A stretch of 55,363 nucleotides of DNA from Burkholderiales bacterium. GTDB lineage: Bacteria > Pseudomonadota > Gammaproteobacteria > Burkholderiales > Burkholderiaceae_D. Of this stretch, positions 35,496 to 43,695 are shown piece by piece. The stretch spans positions 1 to 55,363 of the forward strand of contig JAPLQC010000017.1 of NCBI GenBank assembly GCA_026399895.1, given 5' to 3'. The translations under genes were made by a program, and so were the position numbers. Under the pieces are notes generated by a model. That model made no database searches. It had not been told where the DNA came from and was given only the letters and a program-made list of their open reading frames with translations. Each line of letters opens with the position of its first letter. The stretch's first letter is position 1.

Positions 35496-36479
35496 TCAGT
35501 CTGCGAGCGCGATGGAGTCTAGTGTTGTCCACGGCTTTTTGGTGCGCCATCCCTCAATCCATGGCTGCGGCATCACCAAAGCAAACGCGCCAAGGTCTGT
35601 CACAAACTCACCCAACACCGCGCCCTGCACCATTACGCCGGCTGTGAGTGCCTCGAAGCGCGTGCTGATTTCTTGCTGCACCAAGGGGGCGAGCAGGTCT
35701 TCATTGTGTCGCCACACACTACCGCCGACGAAGATAGCTTCGGTATCAAGGATGCTGACTAGGTTATATAGCGCTCGTCCAAACCATTGCGCGGCATGCC
35801 TTACTGTGTTGAGTGCTTCAGCATCGCCAGTGCGCGCTGCTGAAAAAATCGTGGCAAGCGGTTTACCGAGCCGCTTCTCGAAGTTACGACCGCCCAACAA
35901 ACCTTCAAGGTCACCTTGATTACCGCAGCCGCAGCGTGCTGCTTCGTCATCGGTCAGCAGCATATGGCTCGCGTGACCAGCGTTATTGGCTTTACCGTTC
36001 AGGATATGGCCATCAACGCACAACCCGAAGCCAATACCGGTACTCCAGGTGACATAAATAGAATTTGCAGGAGCATGACCAAAGGCGCGTTCACCATGCA
36101 AACCTGCGACACAATCATTGACGATGTTTACCGTTGAAAAACGCTCACGCAGAACGGATTCCAGCGGCAGAAAAGTCCAGTCGTTAGGTAGATCATCGCC
36201 ATTTGCCAACCCACCGCAGATATTGGGCGGCATGAAGCCGAGCAGACCGTCACGCAGCGCAAACGGACCGCAGCTACTCACACCCAGGCTATCGACTAAG
36301 GCAGGATTGATACCGAGCTGCTCGCAGCAGGCGTCGATCAGTCGCAAGCCCTGTCGTGCGATTGTGTCTGGTGGGCCGGACCGCTGCGTAGCTTGGGTCA
36401 CCCGAAGCAGCGGGCCGCTTGCATCAGCGATGCAGGCGGCCATCTTGGTGCCGCCGATGTCGAGCGCGGCAATGAACAT
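35496..36479 (-). CDS. ROK-family sugar kinase
   Basis: A 327-residue ROK kinase. The N-terminal ATP phosphate motif is LDIGGTKMAA. The sugar/catalytic region shows VNDCVAGLHGE near residue 119 with the catalytic Asp, and the zinc-binding motif is CGCGNQGDLEGLLGG near residue 183. Specificity may be glucose, N-acetylmannosamine or another hexose; it cannot be fixed from sequence. It begins three bases after the stop of ettA on the same strand, so both are one transcript. Confidence 0.87.
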   Translation of the reverse strand: MFIAALDIGGTKMAACIADASGPLLRVTQATQRSGPPDTIARQGLRLIDACCEQLGINPALVDSLGVSSCGPFALRDGLLGFMPPNICGGLANGDDLPNDWTFLPLESVLRERFSTVNIVNDCVAGLHGERAFGHAPANSIYVTWSTGIGFGLCVDGHILNGKANNAGHASHMLLTDDEAARCGCGNQGDLEGLLGGRNFEKRLGKPLATIFSAARTGDAEALNTVRHAAQWFGRALYNLVSILDTEAIFVGGSVWRHNEDLLAPLVQQEISTRFEALTAGVMVQGAVLGEFVTDLGAFALVMPQPWIEGWRTKKPWTTLDSIALAD

Positions 36480-36482
36480 GGT

Positions 36483-38150
36483 TTAGGTACGCAGCGGCTT
36501 GTAGCGCAGGCGCTTCGGCTTGGCACCTTCTTCACCGAGTCGTTTTTTCTTGTCGGCTTCGTACTCTTGATAGTTACCATCAAAGAATACAACTTGCGAC
36601 TCCCCTTCGAACGCAAGAATATGCGTCGCGATACGGTCGAGGAACCAGCGATCATGCGAGATGACCATCACGCTGCCTGCAAACTCGAGTAGCGCATCTT
36701 CCAGCGCGCGTAAGGTCTCGACATCCAGATCGTTAGACGGCTCATCCAGCAGCAGCATATTCCCGCCTTGCATTAGCGTCTTGGCGAGATGCAAGCGGCC
36801 GCGTTCACCGCCGGAGAGATTGCCAACGATTTTTTGCTGATCAGCGCCCTTGAAGTTGAAGCGGCCAAGATAGGCGCGCGACGGCATCTCGAAGCGACCC
36901 ACCGTGATCAAGTCAGCGCCACCGGCGACATCGTCGAATACGGATTTTTTATTGTCGAGCTCTGCGCGTGACTGATCGACGACAGACACCTTAACGGTAG
37001 GTCCAACCACAATCTCGCCAGTATCGGGCTGCTCCTTGCCCGATATCAAACGGAACAGGGTCGATTTACCGGCGCCGTTCGGACCGATGATGCCGACGAT
37101 TGCACCAGGCGGAACCTTGAAAGACAGGTTGTCAATCAGCAGCCGATCACCAAACCCTTTGCTGACCCCTTTGAACTCAATGACTTCATTACCTAGGCGC
37201 TCGGCGACCGGGATAAAAATTTCCTGTGTCTCGTTGCGCTTCTGGTATTCGTACTCAGACAGCTCATTGAAGCGCGCGATACGCGCCTTGCTCTTGGCTT
37301 GCCGTCCTTTCGGATTTTGCCTGACCCACTCCAATTCTTTTTTCAAGGCTTTTTGCCGCGCGGATTCAGTCGCCTCTTCTTGTTTCAGACGGCCTTCTTT
37401 TTGCTCCAGCCACGACGAGTAATTCCCTTTCCACGGGATGCCGTGGCCGCGGTCGAGTTCGAGAATCCACTCAGCGGCATTGTCGAGGAAGTAGCGATCG
37501 TGGGTGATCGCAACCACGGTGCCAGAGAAACGCTGCAGGAATTGCTCGAGCCAGTCGACTGATTCGGCGTCGAGGTGGTTGGTGGGCTCGTCCAGCAGCA
37601 ACATGTCAGGTTGTGACAGCAGCAGCTTGCAAAGCGCCACGCGCCGCTTCTCGCCGCCGGACAAGACGCCTATTTGGGCATCCCAGGGTGGCAGGCGCAG
37701 CGCATCGGCTGCCACTTCCAGCTGCAATTCGAGATTGCCACCGTCGGCCGCCGAAATGATCGCCTCTAGTCGTTCCTGTTCTTTTGCCAGCGCATCAAAG
37801 TCCGCGTCCGGCTCAGCGTAAGCGGCGTATACCTGGTCCAGTTTGGCACGCGCTTCAAAGGCCTCGCCGAGCCCGCTCTCGACTTCTTGTCGAACGGTCA
37901 TGTCGGGATTCAGTTCGGGTTCTTGCGGCAGGTGGCCGATTTTCAGATTCGGCATCGGTACGGCTTCGCCCTCGATGTCCTTGTCGAGACCGGCCATGAT
38001 CTTCAACAGCGTTGACTTGCCAGAACCGTTCAGGCCCAGCACGCCGATCTTGGCACCGGGGAAAAAGGACAGCGAAACATCTTTCAGGATTTGACGCTTG
38101 GGCGGAACGATCTTGCCCACGCGATGCATTGTGTAGACGTAATTAGCCAT
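36483..38150 (-). CDS. ettA: Energy-dependent translational throttle protein EttA
   Basis: A 555-residue ABC-F ATPase that binds the ribosomal E site and gates entry into elongation according to the ATP/ADP ratio. Two ABC cassettes are complete: GLNGSGKST with LSGGEKRRVALCKLLL and LLLDEPTNHLDAES in the first, GPNGAGKST with LSGGERGRLHLAKTLM and LLLDEPSNDLDVET in the second. The linker contains the basic arm EWVRQNPKGRQAKSKAR typical of EttA. ATG at 38150 gives the family start MANYVYTMHRVGK; the frame extends to 38198. Confidence 0.95.
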   Translation of the reverse strand: MANYVYTMHRVGKIVPPKRQILKDVSLSFFPGAKIGVLGLNGSGKSTLLKIMAGLDKDIEGEAVPMPNLKIGHLPQEPELNPDMTVRQEVESGLGEAFEARAKLDQVYAAYAEPDADFDALAKEQERLEAIISAADGGNLELQLEVAADALRLPPWDAQIGVLSGGEKRRVALCKLLLSQPDMLLLDEPTNHLDAESVDWLEQFLQRFSGTVVAITHDRYFLDNAAEWILELDRGHGIPWKGNYSSWLEQKEGRLKQEEATESARQKALKKELEWVRQNPKGRQAKSKARIARFNELSEYEYQKRNETQEIFIPVAERLGNEVIEFKGVSKGFGDRLLIDNLSFKVPPGAIVGIIGPNGAGKSTLFRLISGKEQPDTGEIVVGPTVKVSVVDQSRAELDNKKSVFDDVAGGADLITVGRFEMPSRAYLGRFNFKGADQQKIVGNLSGGERGRLHLAKTLMQGGNMLLLDEPSNDLDVETLRALEDALLEFAGSVMVISHDRWFLDRIATHILAFEGESQVVFFDGNYQEYEADKKKRLGEEGAKPKRLRYKPLRT

Positions 38151-38478
38151 GAATGTGCTTACCAGATGAGGTGAGTTTGCAGCAGGACGCTGGAACAACC
38201 AGAGAGCATACCCGAAGCGCGGCAGGATGCCATTGCTAGCCCTGATCCCCCGATCTGCATCCGCCCGCCAAGCAAAAGAGCCGGTCGGCCTAGGGGATCA
38301 GTCCAGCCCAGATCAGCATGAGTCGGTCAGCTGGATTTGCGCTACGTAGAGGTCGCTGACGATGGGGAAAAGTTACAACAGATCGTCGGCTTTAAATGAC
38401 TTTTCACCCAGAAAAAGCCGAACAAGTGTTCGGTAGTAGAACTAGAGCGACTAGGAATACACCGATAGGCACGTTCGT
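38151..38478. other. 328-base gap between divergent ettA and effector-like gene
   Basis: No gene seen. It must hold the promoters of both divergent genes. The clearest element is the inverted repeat at 38418-38433. A GGCTTT...AAAGCC pair also brackets 38389-38418. No sigma54, HrpL or hrpII-type (TTCG-N16-TTCG) box was found. Confidence 0.5.
38418..38433. promoter_or_regulatory. Inverted repeat upstream of the effector-like gene
   Basis: CCGAACA-AG-TGTTCGG, seven-base perfect arms around two bases, 46 bases before the TTG at 38479 and 82 before the ATG at 38515. Possible operator; the protein that might bind it is unknown. Confidence 0.45.
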
Positions 38479-39930
38479 TTGACGGACATTCCTGTCAACT
38501 TATTTCCTGCGATCATGAGACCAAACTACAAACTCCAATTTTCCGACAAGAACTTTCCAAGTTTGTCGCCAGTGCCAACGGCCAAGCACCCGAACCTGAC
38601 AGGGAAACAGAACCAGCCCCAGCCTTTGATGAACACAAAACCCAAGGCTGACGCAGGTGTGCTCGGGCCGTCCAGTCAAGACGTTTTACCCCCGGGTTTA
38701 CTAGGCTCATCAAGCTCATCAAGCTCATCAACCTCTTCGACTTCATCCGCCTCAACCGCCTCAACCGCCCCATCAATCACTGCGGCGCTGCCGAGTTCAT
38801 CGTCCCCTGATGCTCTCGTGCAATCCCAAGATACAGATGCCATTCTGGGACTTGAAAAGGTGGCGAACATGACGAGCAAGATCGATGAGTTTCAACTGAC
38901 GCCGTCTTACGGAAGATTTCTCGAAATTAGTCAATCGCTCAAAAACCTTAAAGAAAGCGTGTATTTCCAGAAGCTCAAGACAAATCCACAGCATCAACCT
39001 CAGCTGGATGTGCTTGCCAAGCGAATCGCAGACTTTTGGGCGCAGGCCCAAAGCTCAATCGAGGAGTTTATTCAAAACAAGCGAATAACACTTCGCGATA
39101 TAGCGAAGATAAGTTACAGCTTGATCGCTTGCATCCAGTTAGATGCAGATAATGATTTTTTTAAAACAGAGGACTGGAAGGACTTGCGCCCAGTTATCTG
39201 CAAGCTAATGCGCAGCCTGATTAACTGCATCCATAAAAATAATTTACTTGCCGTCGACAACAGGAAAAACGTTGGCAATGTACTGGCGCTACTAAGTTGG
39301 ATAAGTAAAGGAATCAAACATCGAGTGTCAGACTTCGGGAAGGAATCTTCAGCTGAAGTAAGTTCTAAGCAAGTTGGTCTGCTCAGCGGCTTTAGTAGAA
39401 CGGCAGATAATCCATCTCTGATCGATATTGCACAGAGTGCCATCATATATTTACTGAATTCTCAGGTGGCAGTATTTGATACAAGGCAGCTGGGCAAGAT
39501 GGTGATGCAGTTCGGACGAATGATAACGGCCGGGGATTTGGGAATTCAAGAAAGCGACAATAAGCCCTGGATAGATCCAGCTACATTAGCTAACAAGCTT
39601 GTAGCATTTTCTAAATCGTCGCTAATGACCCAATACAAAGAAAAAAACCACGCGCAGGCTCAAGGCTACTTCAATCCGGTCACTCTTGATAACCTTTGTG
39701 AGGGATTGTTAGTATTTTTCAAAAAACAGGTTTTGGTTTGGGCAAACAAGGAACACGAAACCATTGCAGTCAAGGTTGCCTATCTCATCACAAAAATCAT
39801 GGACTCAGCCAGTACTGTGGATGACCTCAATAGGAAACAATATAAAAAGTTTCTGCAAGAGGCCATCACGAATGTGCCGGAAGAATCTAGACAGCCGTTT
39901 AATGAGGCAATGAAAAAAGTAAACAGTTGA
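38479..39930 (+). CDS. Unrecognised AT-rich gene: Ser-rich, helical, effector-like protein
   Basis: A 483-residue protein (from TTG 38479) or 471 residues from ATG 38515; no good ribosome site decides. Residues 1-120 are disordered: Pro, Asn and Gln-rich, then a run of Ser/Thr/Ala coded by 9-bp tandem repeats (38705-38766). The rest is helical and Lys-rich, in loosely repeated units: ITLRDIAKISYSLIACIQL, NVGNVLALLSWISKGI, FDTRQLGKMVMQFGRMITAG, FNPVTLDNLCEGLLVFF. That spacing recalls the roughly 40-residue helical repeats of large plant-pathogen effectors such as SKWP/XopAD, but similarity is weak. Base composition is visibly more AT-rich than both neighbours, indicating transfer. No signal peptide. 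It ends in a strong terminator at 39968-39997. A secreted effector is an inference. Confidence 0.7.
   Translation: MTDIPVNLFPAIMRPNYKLQFSDKNFPSLSPVPTAKHPNLTGKQNQPQPLMNTKPKADAGVLGPSSQDVLPPGLLGSSSSSSSSTSSTSSASTASTAPSITAALPSSSSPDALVQSQDTDAILGLEKVANMTSKIDEFQLTPSYGRFLEISQSLKNLKESVYFQKLKTNPQHQPQLDVLAKRIADFWAQAQSSIEEFIQNKRITLRDIAKISYSLIACIQLDADNDFFKTEDWKDLRPVICKLMRSLINCIHKNNLLAVDNRKNVGNVLALLSWISKGIKHRVSDFGKESSAEVSSKQVGLLSGFSRTADNPSLIDIAQSAIIYLLNSQVAVFDTRQLGKMVMQFGRMITAGDLGIQESDNKPWIDPATLANKLVAFSKSSLMTQYKEKNHAQAQGYFNPVTLDNLCEGLLVFFKKQVLVWANKEHETIAVKVAYLITKIMDSASTVDDLNRKQYKKFLQEAITNVPEESRQPFNEAMKKVNS
38705..38766 (+). repeat. 9-bp tandem repeats coding Ser/Thr/Ala tract
   Basis: gctcatcaa occurs three times in a row (38705-38731), then a degenerate stretch, then gcctcaacc twice (38749-38766). 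In frame they encode the Ser-rich and Ser-Thr-Ala tract of the 38479-39930 protein. Unit number is likely to vary between strains without breaking the frame. Confidence 0.85.
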
Positions 39931-39956
39931 GTGCTTCGCCGTAGCCGGCGGGTAGT

Positions 39957-40863
39957 CTAGTTCGATTTCGCCTGGTGCTCATCAGGCGATTTTTTTTCCT
40001 GCTGATCAGAACGTATCGTTATGCCGCGCGCCAGGCTGTCGCCTGAATAAATGAGTAATCCTAACCAAATCAGCGCAAAGCCGGCCAGATTGTCCTCTCC
40101 AAAAGGCTCGTTGAACAGCCATACGCCGATCAACAGCTGGATACTGGGGCCGATGTATTGCAATAGACCCATCAGCGACAGCGGGATACGGCGCGCCCCA
40201 TAGGCAAACATCAGCAGCGGTATCGCAGTCACCGGTCCCGCGGATATCAACAGTATTGTGAGTGTGACATCACTGCCAAATGCGTGTGATGAACCAGCAT
40301 TCGGCAACAGCAGAAATAGCGAAGCTGCAGGTAGCAACACCAGCGTTTCTATACTCAGTCCTTCGAGTGCGCCAAGCGCTGCGGTTTTACGCAGTAAGCC
40401 GTACAAGCTGAATGTGACGGCAATTACTAAACCTATCCAAGGTAACTGCCCAGCGCTGACGGTCAGCCAGACGACCCCGCATGCTGCGAGTGCAACGGCT
40501 AGCCATTGCGTCAAGCGCAAGCGCTCGCCCAAGCCGATACCAAATAACACATTGAATAGCGGCGTGATGAAATACCCGAGGCTAGCGTCGATGATGTGGT
40601 CGTGATTGACTGACCAGATATAGACCACCCAATTGGTGGCGACCATCAGTGCACTGGCCACAAAGGTGAGCACGATGCGCGGCCGGGCACGTACTGATGC
40701 CAGCCAATCCCACTGCCCTCGGATCGCGAGCAAGCCCATGAGTAGTACAACCGACCTGCGACAGGATTTCCAATGAGGGTACTTGTTTCAGTAGGCGTAG
40801 ATACAGCGGGAATACGCCCCACAGCGTGAAAGCGGTGCCTGCCGCGAGTATTCCTCTCAGCAT
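39957..40863 (-). pseudogene. rarD: RarD-type EamA permease, frameshifted
   Basis: A ten-TM drug/metabolite transporter of the RarD type, broken into two frames. The N-terminus MLRGILAAGTAFTLWGVFPL starts at 40863 and runs in frame to LEILS at 40759. The remainder continues in a different frame from the codons reading RSVVLLMGLLAIRGQWDW through 39957. At 40755-40758 only four bases (CAGG) stand where CAY CGG would be expected, so a two-base deletion (or one-base insertion) has occurred. All later segments (NWVVYIWSVNHDHIIDASLG, SLMGLLQYIGPSIQLLIGVW) are intact, so the lesion is recent or a sequence error. Its 3' end contains the terminator of the opposing gene. It lies seven bases after the photolyase stop. 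Confidence 0.85.
39968..39997 (+). terminator. Rho-independent terminator of the 38479-39930 gene
   Basis: TCGCCTG (39968-39974), eight-base loop, CAGGCGA (39983-39989), then eight T. A textbook intrinsic terminator reading rightward, 38 bases after the effector-like stop. It lies inside the last codons of rarD on the other strand. The minus-strand reading has no T run. Confidence 0.85.
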
Positions 40864-40870
40864 CGACGTC

Positions 40871-42454
40871 TCATTCAAGTCCCAGCGATAATTGCGGCGT
40901 TGACGGCGTCTCTTCCTTAGCCGCATCTGAGGATTTCGGCTTTGATTTCGATAGACGCCGACCCTCGCGTGCCGGATTGCGGCTGCCGTGCTTGTCAAAT
41001 ACCTTTCGCGCTTCTTCGCGCGCCGCAGGCTCACGGCGTAGCGCCCACATGACCTCGCGCGCGTGGCGAGCGGTCGCTAAATGATCAACGACAGGCTCTG
41101 GATAAGTATCACCGATGATCACGCCAATTTCTTGCTGAAGTCCTTGCGGCATGGTCCACGGCTCGAAGATGAATTCTTTCGGCACATTTGCAAGTGCAGG
41201 TAGCCAGCGCTTTACGAACTCGCCATCAGGGTCTTGATCCTGTGCCTGTTTCACCGGGTTGTAGATTCGCAGGGTATTAATGCCAGTGACACCCGACTGC
41301 ATTTGAATCTGCGAGTAGTGAATGCCTGGCTCATAGTCAAGAAATTCACGCGCCAAATGGTGCGCTGGTTCGCGCCAGTGGTTCCATAACTGATAGCTAG
41401 AGAAGCTGACCAGCAGCGCGCGCATCCGAAAATTGATCCAGCCGGTCTCAGCCAGCATGCGCATGCAGGCATCTATCAGCGGCAGGCCGGTTTCTGCTTT
41501 ACGCCAGCGGTCGAAATAGTCGCGATTGAAGTGTGGCTCGCGTAGCCCATCGAATCCGCGATGCATGTTGTGCATCTCGATGTCGGGTTCGGATTCGAGT
41601 TTTTGTACGAAGTGGCAACGCCAATGCAAGCGGCTCTCGAATGACTTCAACCCCTCCAGTGCGCCTTTGGGTCTGACATGAGTCGGCATGGCATTCAGCT
41701 CGGCGCGGGTTTTCCAGACCTTGTGAACTAGCTCTTTGATCGACAAGCTGCCATGGGCAATATGGGGCGAAAGCCGTGAGCATAAATCCGCCGCAGAAAG
41801 TGGGCTCGACATACCGTAGCGATATTGTTGCAGCCGCTGTCCGAGAAAGCTTTTTAATTGCTGTACCGCTTGTTTGCGCCCACCTTTTTGCCGCAGCGGC
41901 TTATCGTTATCCGGCATGCCCATCCAGTTGGGTTGCATGATGCCATTCGGCGATAACGTGCCTTCTGGTTTGCCTAAAAAATCTGGCGCTGGAAGTGGCG
42001 CAGGCTTCATGCGCTGCATCCAGATATCCGACCACTCGTCACGCGAGCCGAGTTTGCGGACGACGCCATTCGACGGAAACTCTCTCCAAACAATGCCGTT
42101 TGCTCGGCACCATTCAGCGACGCGCTTGTCGCGTTCGTAACTTAAAGCATTGCCAGTTTCTTCATGCGAGTACAGTTCAAATGGTCCAAATGCATCAAGT
42201 ACACGCTGGAAGATAGCGGTCGCCTCACCGTATTGCGCGAGCAGCGGGCTACCACGAGCAGACAAGGCTTGATCAAGATCGACCAAGCACTCATTGATGA
42301 AGCAAATATGTTGAGTCGCGTAATCAGGCGCGCGGATCAGGGTGGGTTCGTAAATGTAGAGTGGCAGTACCTGCCGGTGTTTCGCAGCTTCGACGAGTGG
42401 CGCATGATCGAATACGCGCAGGTCACGCTTGAACCAGACCACACCCAGCTTCAT
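40871..42454 (-). CDS. Photolyase/cryptochrome-family flavoprotein with incomplete Trp chain
   Basis: A 527-residue photolyase-like protein. An N-terminal antenna-type alpha/beta domain starts with LGVVWFKRDLRVFDHAPLVE; a helical FAD domain follows (ESRLHWRCHFVQKLE, TGLPLIDACMRMLAETGWIN, IYNPVKQAQDQDPDGEFVKR). The equivalent of the E. coli PhrB segment NNGGWQW reads HYSQIQM at about residues 379-385, so the FAD-proximal Trp382 is Ile and Asn378 is His. Outer Trp equivalents (FDRWRKAETG, NHWREP) remain. The C-terminal tail is Lys/Arg/Ser-rich. ATG at 42454 has GAGG nine bases upstream; the frame extends to 42571. Its start overlaps the stop of the short photolyase-like gene by four bases. It could be a repair enzyme using another electron path, or a photoreceptor; function is unproven. 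Confidence 0.85.
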   Translation of the reverse strand: MKLGVVWFKRDLRVFDHAPLVEAAKHRQVLPLYIYEPTLIRAPDYATQHICFINECLVDLDQALSARGSPLLAQYGEATAIFQRVLDAFGPFELYSHEETGNALSYERDKRVAEWCRANGIVWREFPSNGVVRKLGSRDEWSDIWMQRMKPAPLPAPDFLGKPEGTLSPNGIMQPNWMGMPDNDKPLRQKGGRKQAVQQLKSFLGQRLQQYRYGMSSPLSAADLCSRLSPHIAHGSLSIKELVHKVWKTRAELNAMPTHVRPKGALEGLKSFESRLHWRCHFVQKLESEPDIEMHNMHRGFDGLREPHFNRDYFDRWRKAETGLPLIDACMRMLAETGWINFRMRALLVSFSSYQLWNHWREPAHHLAREFLDYEPGIHYSQIQMQSGVTGINTLRIYNPVKQAQDQDPDGEFVKRWLPALANVPKEFIFEPWTMPQGLQQEIGVIIGDTYPEPVVDHLATARHAREVMWALRREPAAREEARKVFDKHGSRNPAREGRRLSKSKPKSSDAAKEETPSTPQLSLGLE

Positions 42455-43602
42455 CGATGCCATCCTCGTTGTGGGTAGGCTTCGGTACATTGCGACCAGA
42501 ATGCAGAAAACGAGCGGCAGGTCTTGGCGGGATTGGCAAACTGACGCGGCGCATCCGCGAGCTGTGTGCACAGCTGCGGTAGCAGATCATCGTAGCCGGG
42601 GTTCAGTGTGGCTACTGATTCAACATACGGCGTTTCGGAAAGCATGTCTTTCAATTCATTGAGGTCGCCAACGAACACGGTGTCCGTGATTGCCTCCAGT
42701 CTTTTTACCACGAAGCGCCAGCGCAGCGCCGACCAGGGAAATTGCGTATGGAAGGGCAGGTGGATCACGCCGATGCGCTGCCCTTCGAACGGCTGTTCCG
42801 CCAGCATCCATGGATGTACCAGCCGGATGCGATCGGCCCGCGCTATTTTTACCGCGGGCTGTGCCGGTGGCTTAGATAGTAATTCAGGTTCAGCCATACC
42901 CAGCAGTGATGGTGAAAACGTGACTGTTTGATCACTGCGCGCGATCTGATCCAGCTGTTCATAGCTAGTATCCAGCACACTGCCTGCGCAGTGCCAGTCC
43001 GCTGGCGCGTAGCGCGCGACGTTCTCTGCATTGAACAAATAGGGTTTGCTACTGAAGGTGGCCGCGACCCATTGCCATGAAAGGTAATTCGATGCGAGGT
43101 CGCCATCGACCAAATGCGCAAACATCCAGTCGGCGCCGGTACGCCAAGACACCTTACGCAGGTGGACCACATAGCTGGCGAGCCACATTCGCGCATGGTT
43201 GTGCAGGTAGCCGGTGGAGTAAAGCTCATGCACCGCGCGGTCAATCACAGCGAGGCCGGTGCGGCCTTCACGAATATCCTCGGGTAGCTCGTTGGTATAA
43301 CGTACGCCGGGCAGGGCCGGCCGTAAGTCCGACAGGATGCGTTCGCCCTCGCGGCTCCAGACATGATGAAAGAATTCGCGCCAGCCAAACTCAAACGCAA
43401 GCTTGTCGGCGAGTTTGAGTTCAGGAAGTCGGTCGAACAGTTCGGGAATCGATATAAAGCCGTGGGTAATGTAAGGCGACAGTCGTGTCACCTGACCGCT
43501 CAGATGATTGCGGGTTTTGCTGTAGGCGGCGATGTCGATCTCCGACAGCCGCGCTTCGAGTGCGGCGTTAGTCGGTTCGAAATGATCGGGGTTGGAGGGC
43601 AT
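42451..43602 (-). CDS. Short photolyase-like FAD-domain protein without N-terminal antenna domain
   Basis: A 383-residue protein that begins directly with the helical FAD-binding domain: GQVTRLSPYITHGFISIPEL near residue 36, FGWREFFHHVW near 72, RTGLAVIDRAVHELYSTGYL near 114, and DLASNYLSWQWVAATFSSKP at 168-187. N172, W176 and W178 match E. coli PhrB Asn378, Trp382 and Trp384, and W153 matches Trp359. The normal N-terminal Rossmann-like domain is absent. Instead about 120 residues after the FAD domain look like an alpha/beta unit (RIGVIHLPFHTQFPWSALRW, DTVFVGDLNELKDML). This may be a relocated antenna-type domain (inference). It is translated just before the longer photolyase (ATGA overlap). 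Action as a partner subunit is suggested by the coupling but not shown. Confidence 0.82.
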   Translation of the reverse strand: MPSNPDHFEPTNAALEARLSEIDIAAYSKTRNHLSGQVTRLSPYITHGFISIPELFDRLPELKLADKLAFEFGWREFFHHVWSREGERILSDLRPALPGVRYTNELPEDIREGRTGLAVIDRAVHELYSTGYLHNHARMWLASYVVHLRKVSWRTGADWMFAHLVDGDLASNYLSWQWVAATFSSKPYLFNAENVARYAPADWHCAGSVLDTSYEQLDQIARSDQTVTFSPSLLGMAEPELLSKPPAQPAVKIARADRIRLVHPWMLAEQPFEGQRIGVIHLPFHTQFPWSALRWRFVVKRLEAITDTVFVGDLNELKDMLSETPYVESVATLNPGYDDLLPQLCTQLADAPRQFANPAKTCRSFSAFWSQCTEAYPQRGWHR

Positions 43603-43695
43603 GCCGCATTGTAATGTTGCAGCATGGAAGGCGCAGGCCTTCTCAGAGGGCGCCTGGCACAGCAGCGCTGCTTGCTGTGGCTCGACGGTGGCAGC

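Noticed and set aside
38418..38433. CCGAACAAGTGTTCGG resembles the Gram-positive SOS box (GAAC-N4-GTTC)
   Set aside because: Betaproteobacterial LexA normally recognises CTGT-N8-ACAG; the match is probably accidental. Kept only as an inverted repeat.
38380..38515. A hrpII-type box (TTCG-N16-TTCG) in front of the effector-like gene
   Set aside because: Two TTCG occur (38429 and 38474) but are 41 bases apart, not 16. No HrpL-type GGAACC box either.
38698..38770. Short repeats as a CRISPR array
   Set aside because: Units are 9 bp, contiguous and in frame within a coding region; no spacers and no cas genes.
43627..43642. GAAGGC-GCAG-GCCTTC hairpin between icmF and the photolyase pair as a terminator
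   Set aside because: No T run follows on the minus strand; read-through into the photolyase genes remains possible.
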